Of a stretch of 64,000 nucleotides of DNA, positions 61,292 to 64,000 are shown piece by piece. The notes beneath the pieces are model-generated. The model had not been told where the DNA came from and ran no database searches. It was given only the letters and a program-made list of their open reading frames with translations. The position numbers were made by a program, and so were the translations under genes. Positions within the stretch are counted from its first letter, which is position 1; every line of letters starts with the position of its first letter. The DNA comes from Paramarasmius palmivorus (taxonomy: Eukaryota > Basidiomycota > Agaricomycetes > Agaricales > Marasmiaceae), in assembly GCA_037176845.1 (NCBI GenBank), contig JAYKXP010000009.1, positions 806,001 to 870,000 of the forward strand, written 5' to 3'.

Positions 61292-61306
61292 CCGGTGGCA
61301 CCTCTA
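61292..61306 (-). repeat. Right terminal inverted repeat of hAT element
   Basis: Read inward on the minus strand it is TAGAGGTGCCACCGG. It is followed outward by the second copy of GGTGGTAG at 61307-61314. Confidence 0.8.
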
Positions 61307-61314
61307 GGTGGTAG

Positions 61315-61484
61315 CGAACAAAGAGTGAAAAATTCCGAGGCCTCGGCGCGCGGCAGGCCTCAGCTTGCAAATCTTGTGTTTGTTGAAGCACGTGCCTGTA
61401 CAAACACAAGATTTGCAAGCTCAAGCCTGCCGCGCGCCGAGGCCTCGGAATTTTTCACTCTTTGTTCGCTACCACCACCATCAA
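61315..61484. repeat. 85-bp near-perfect palindrome (part of left arm, loop, right arm)
   Basis: The right arm is 61400-61484. The left arm is 61315-61383 plus the 16 bases at 44789-44804 now beyond the hAT element. The arms match at 83 of 85 positions, and the loop is 61384-61399 (16 nt). Both arms include GCGAACAAAGAGTG and GAGGCCTCGGCGCGCGGC. It lies near the midpoint between the divergent NTPase-nuclease genes B and C. Confidence 0.9.
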
Positions 61485-62759
61485 CGACGACGAGGGCTCT
61501 TGCCCGTCATTCAACAGTGTAAGTTCCGTTTTTTTCGCGTAGAATAGATGAAATATAAAATAAATGTACAGCGCAATGAATATTGAGCGTTAAAAAGTCC
61601 ATAAAAACCTGAATACGTCCCTATGTCTCACATGAAAAAGTCCTAGAATCAATGCTGACCCACTGTTTCAGGATACTGTGGGCACGTCGTCGTCGCTAGG
61701 GCTTCATCGTCATTGATGTTGGATGTCCATCAACTACTCGACTTGGAGGCTGCAGCGTATTGGGGTGGATACAAGAGTGAGGAAGACAAATCATCTCCAG
61801 CGTTATCCACTTGACTCAAAGCCCAAGCCAAGACTTGCCAGCTTCTTGTTCGATACATAGGGACTCGGGAGAAGGCTGGAATGCGAAGCTCGGAGATGCA
61901 GGTATGTATTCAAGTTACCTTGATTGTTCGAGGTACTCATATACTGTTTCGACTAGATTTTGCAATCATGGTCACTGAAAAAGAGTCAGCGTCTTGGGAG
62001 CCTTCAGTCTTACCCTCTCCACCAAGCGTGAAAGATGCATTCCATGTCTCACTTGTTCAACTATAGAGTCCCAGGACCTAGGGAGATACATGTATGTGAC
62101 CAGCATCTGTCTCCTTTGTTACTCGGCTAATCACCGATACCTATCACCAGCAAAGACTCTGATTCGACTTTTCATGTTCTCGTTGCAGCAAGTCGGAACA
62201 GGTGGTGTCCCGGACTGATTTGTTCGACCACAGATTCATGATAGGATGTAAAGCCTGTGCTCGGATATGCATATGTCAATTGCACGGGTACGTGTTCAAC
62301 GTTCATCTCCTTTGTGCTTGGCATTCACCCAGACTATTCCAGCCAGTTTTAAAGATTGACAAAGTACGGTACGGTCTACGGGTCAGTCGTAAACCGTATC
62401 AACCGTACCGCCCGACGGTCTTACGGCCGTCAATACGGGTTGGGTGGGCGGACACACTGCGGCTTCCAAGTTTGGTTCAATACTCATGGTATGTTTTCTT
62501 TCGTATTCCTCAGTTGAGTCAGCTCTCTGATGTGACAATGCAGAGCCCGGGTGTTTCGGGCTTCGGCGATTGGTTATTAAGGAATTGGGATGGACTCATT
62601 ATACATGTGTACTTGTTATCGTATCAGCTATGTTTGCGTGCTCCTGCTATTGTAAATTAGTTTATTGTTGGGATTAATGTATGGGGGTGCTGTACCATTG
62701 AGGAACCGTCAGTAAGAGGTCACTATATATTGCCAATAGTTCGCCGAAATCAAGGTAAT
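61485..62759. other. No gene recognised between palindrome and copy C
   Basis: Only short frames without domains. At 62364-62408 there is a cluster of TACGG and CCGTA motifs forming an imperfect foldback, possibly an old transposon end. Confidence 0.35.
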
Positions 62760-63265
62760 GGAGAGTATTTCACCTAAATGATTTCGTTGATTTACTTTCA
62801 TTTACTTCTACATATATAAAAGCGACGTCTGTTTTATTTCATTTATTTTGTCCAAATCCATTTAAATAGATTTCAGCAAAGTATGTATATTTCGTTGCTT
62901 TATCTACGTTTACTGACAACTAATTTCCCTGCCTATTTTCCCGATGCACTATTGCAGAGTGTGGGTGCCATAGTAGCTCGATAGCATGCACATTTATACG
63001 ACCAAAGCACAAGCATCAGTTTGGTCTGGAGAACAAATGCATACGAACCGAAAGACAAATGCTCCTTAATATAGTTGTTGACGGTAACCAGGAAACTCCG
63101 CGTCGGACAGAGGTAGGAACAATAAGGAGATCAACGTAATTTACGGAATCTATGTACACGTGTTTGAATTCCAACCGTGGGATAACGTTCACGCCAGTAA
63201 GGCCAGGATGACCGAAAAGCACATTTCCTCCTCACTTCCCTTCGCTATTCAACCCAAAGCCATCC
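62760..63265 (+). promoter_or_regulatory. Upstream region of copy C
   Basis: Holds GATTTACTTTCATTTACTT, a TATATAAAA box at 62813-62821, and CTGCCTATTTTCCCGATG at about 62930. The repeats and the last motif also occur upstream of copy B in the same order relative to the gene. Confidence 0.5.
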
Positions 63266-64000
63266 ATGACAGAAGGTTCGTGGAGAACGAAATTAGATGC
63301 CACAAAAGTAGATCGCTTGTTGGATGATTTTCGCGAGTCGGATAACTTTACAAGACTCTTCCATCCAGAATACGAAGGAACATGCTGGGAGCCGGAGCCT
63401 CATCGACTAGGAGACTCAGAGGAGGATCGACATATTCTGGACCATATACGAAGCTTGCGATTCCCTAGATTTTCGGCTCGGTATTCGGAACGACCGGCGA
63501 TGATTCTCTATGGGTTGGGGACATTCTCGAACGAACCCACATTGAGAGCTCGAGTGGAAGAACTGTTCAGTGGAAATCACACGTGTGCATCGTCCAGTCT
63601 TAGCATCGGTTTACACTGATTTTGGCTTCAGGTTTCTGCTCAACACCTCTGGCTCAGGAAAGACTCGCCTCCTTTACGAAGGTCTTGTACAGAACTGGGG
63701 CCTTTTCTTCACCGCGACCGGAGATGAATTTGGCCTTGGCACATCTGACCTTCATTCTATCCTTGTATACGATCTCGAACACGAACCTCAATTCACATAT
63801 CCACTTTCTCGTGATTTCCCTGAGAACGAGCTCAAGGAGAGGCTCGATCGTAATATCCAGCTCTCTGAAAGGCATTTTAGTATCGTTCTGCTTGCTCGTC
63901 TGCTCGTCTTCAATACCTTTCTTGATGCGTGGAACCAATATGGTCGGAATCCCGCTCACCGCGAGCTCTGGCTCAAACTTCAATTGAGCTTTCCCTTCCA
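63266..64000 (+). CDS. P-loop NTPase-nuclease family, copy C, 5' part
   Basis: The ATG at 63266 gives MTEGSWRTKLDATKVDRLLD and a header of about 105 residues (RFSARYSERPAMILYGLGTF). An intron (donor near 63582, acceptor near 63631) leads to LLNTSGSGKTRLLYEGLVQN, the Walker A region, then WGLFFTATGDEFGLGTSDLH and RHFSIVLLARLLVFNTFL. The last block aligns with HLSPVLLSRLVIFEAY of copy A and HVLSIVLLARLLLFKEF of copy B. The Walker B and nuclease regions lie beyond the window. It is oriented opposite to A and B, head-to-head with B. Confidence 0.75.

Larger units (their letters stand above)
44805..61306. mobile_element. Giant hAT element, 16,502 bp, with cargo genes
   Basis: The left end reads TAGTGGTGCCAACGG and the right end, reversed, TAGAGGTGCCACCGG (13 of 15 matching), in the style of hAT termini. 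The 8 bp GGTGGTAG is duplicated exactly on both sides, the size expected for hAT. Both subterminal regions carry GAGGCTCGCT and AACCG/CGGTT repeats. Inside are a BED-finger hAT transposase (55038-58952), a T5orf172 gene, an RNR1 fragment, an Arg/Gly-rich gene, an NGN/KOW gene, two small genes and an HNH gene. Removing the element rebuilds an 85-bp near-perfect palindrome at the insertion site. Most hAT elements are a few kilobases, so this is unusually large. Nested insertions cannot be fully excluded. Confidence 0.8.

Noticed and set aside
44805..61306. Starship-type element
   Set aside because: No tyrosine recombinase (DUF3435) gene is present; the enzyme is a hAT transposase and the duplication is 8 bp.
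1..64000. tRNA, rRNA genes, CRISPR arrays, LTR retrotransposons
   Set aside because: None seen by eye; no cloverleaf with a good B box, no regular spacer array and no reverse transcriptase motif.

Overview
The window is nuclear DNA of a filamentous basidiomycete, most likely an Agaricomycete. Genes are broken by many 45-75 nt GT-AG introns. The families are typical of mushrooms: DUF6533 and DUF6534 membrane proteins, class I hydrophobins, an agaric-type TKL kinase, a small class I terpene cyclase and expanded GSTs. Most protein calls rest on exons I joined by hand; spans are reliable where a start, a stop and splice junctions were found.

Layout. 1-541: 3' end of a D-lactate dehydrogenase. 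0.7-2.7 kb: kinase. 3-13 kb: two paralogous DUF6533 genes either side of an MFS exporter, with a 274-bp TA-flanked MITE between. 15-20 kb: a hypothetical gene, a terpene cyclase (DDxxE and NSE motifs), a hydrophobin and an FAD amine oxidase. 21-31 kb: a duplicated neighbourhood of DUF6534 genes facing GST genes, with a PITH-domain gene lacking its thioredoxin half and a tandem copy of the PITH 3' end plus GST. 32-37 kb: second hydrophobin, a phi-type GST and a CRAL-TRIO/RhoGAP protein.

37.5-64 kb is the most unusual part. Three members of one large family (A and B on the minus strand, C on the plus strand and cut by the window end) carry a P-loop NTPase module. A and B also show a PD-(D/E)xK-like nuclease module, an arrangement reminiscent of fungal Crinkler-type effectors. 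Between the head-to-head B and C sits what I read as one giant hAT element of 16,502 bp (44805-61306). It has 13/15-matching terminal inverted repeats and a perfect 8-bp target duplication, and it lies inside one arm of an 85-bp near-perfect palindrome that is restored when the element is removed in silico.

The hAT element has an apparently complete BED-finger transposase and much extra content: a T5orf172 (GIY-YIG-like) gene with one in-frame TGA near the left end, an array of intron-like repeats, a captured fragment of ribonucleotide reductase large subunit, an Arg/Gly-rich protein, a large NGN/KOW (Spt5-like) protein, two small putative genes, and an HNH nuclease with a Gly/Arg-rich tail near the right end. 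Three copies of a 74-bp foldback-type repeat sit between its co-oriented genes. A cargo-bearing hAT with a nuclease-type gene near each end is the best candidate for a poorly described system here; the NTPase-nuclease family beside it is the second.
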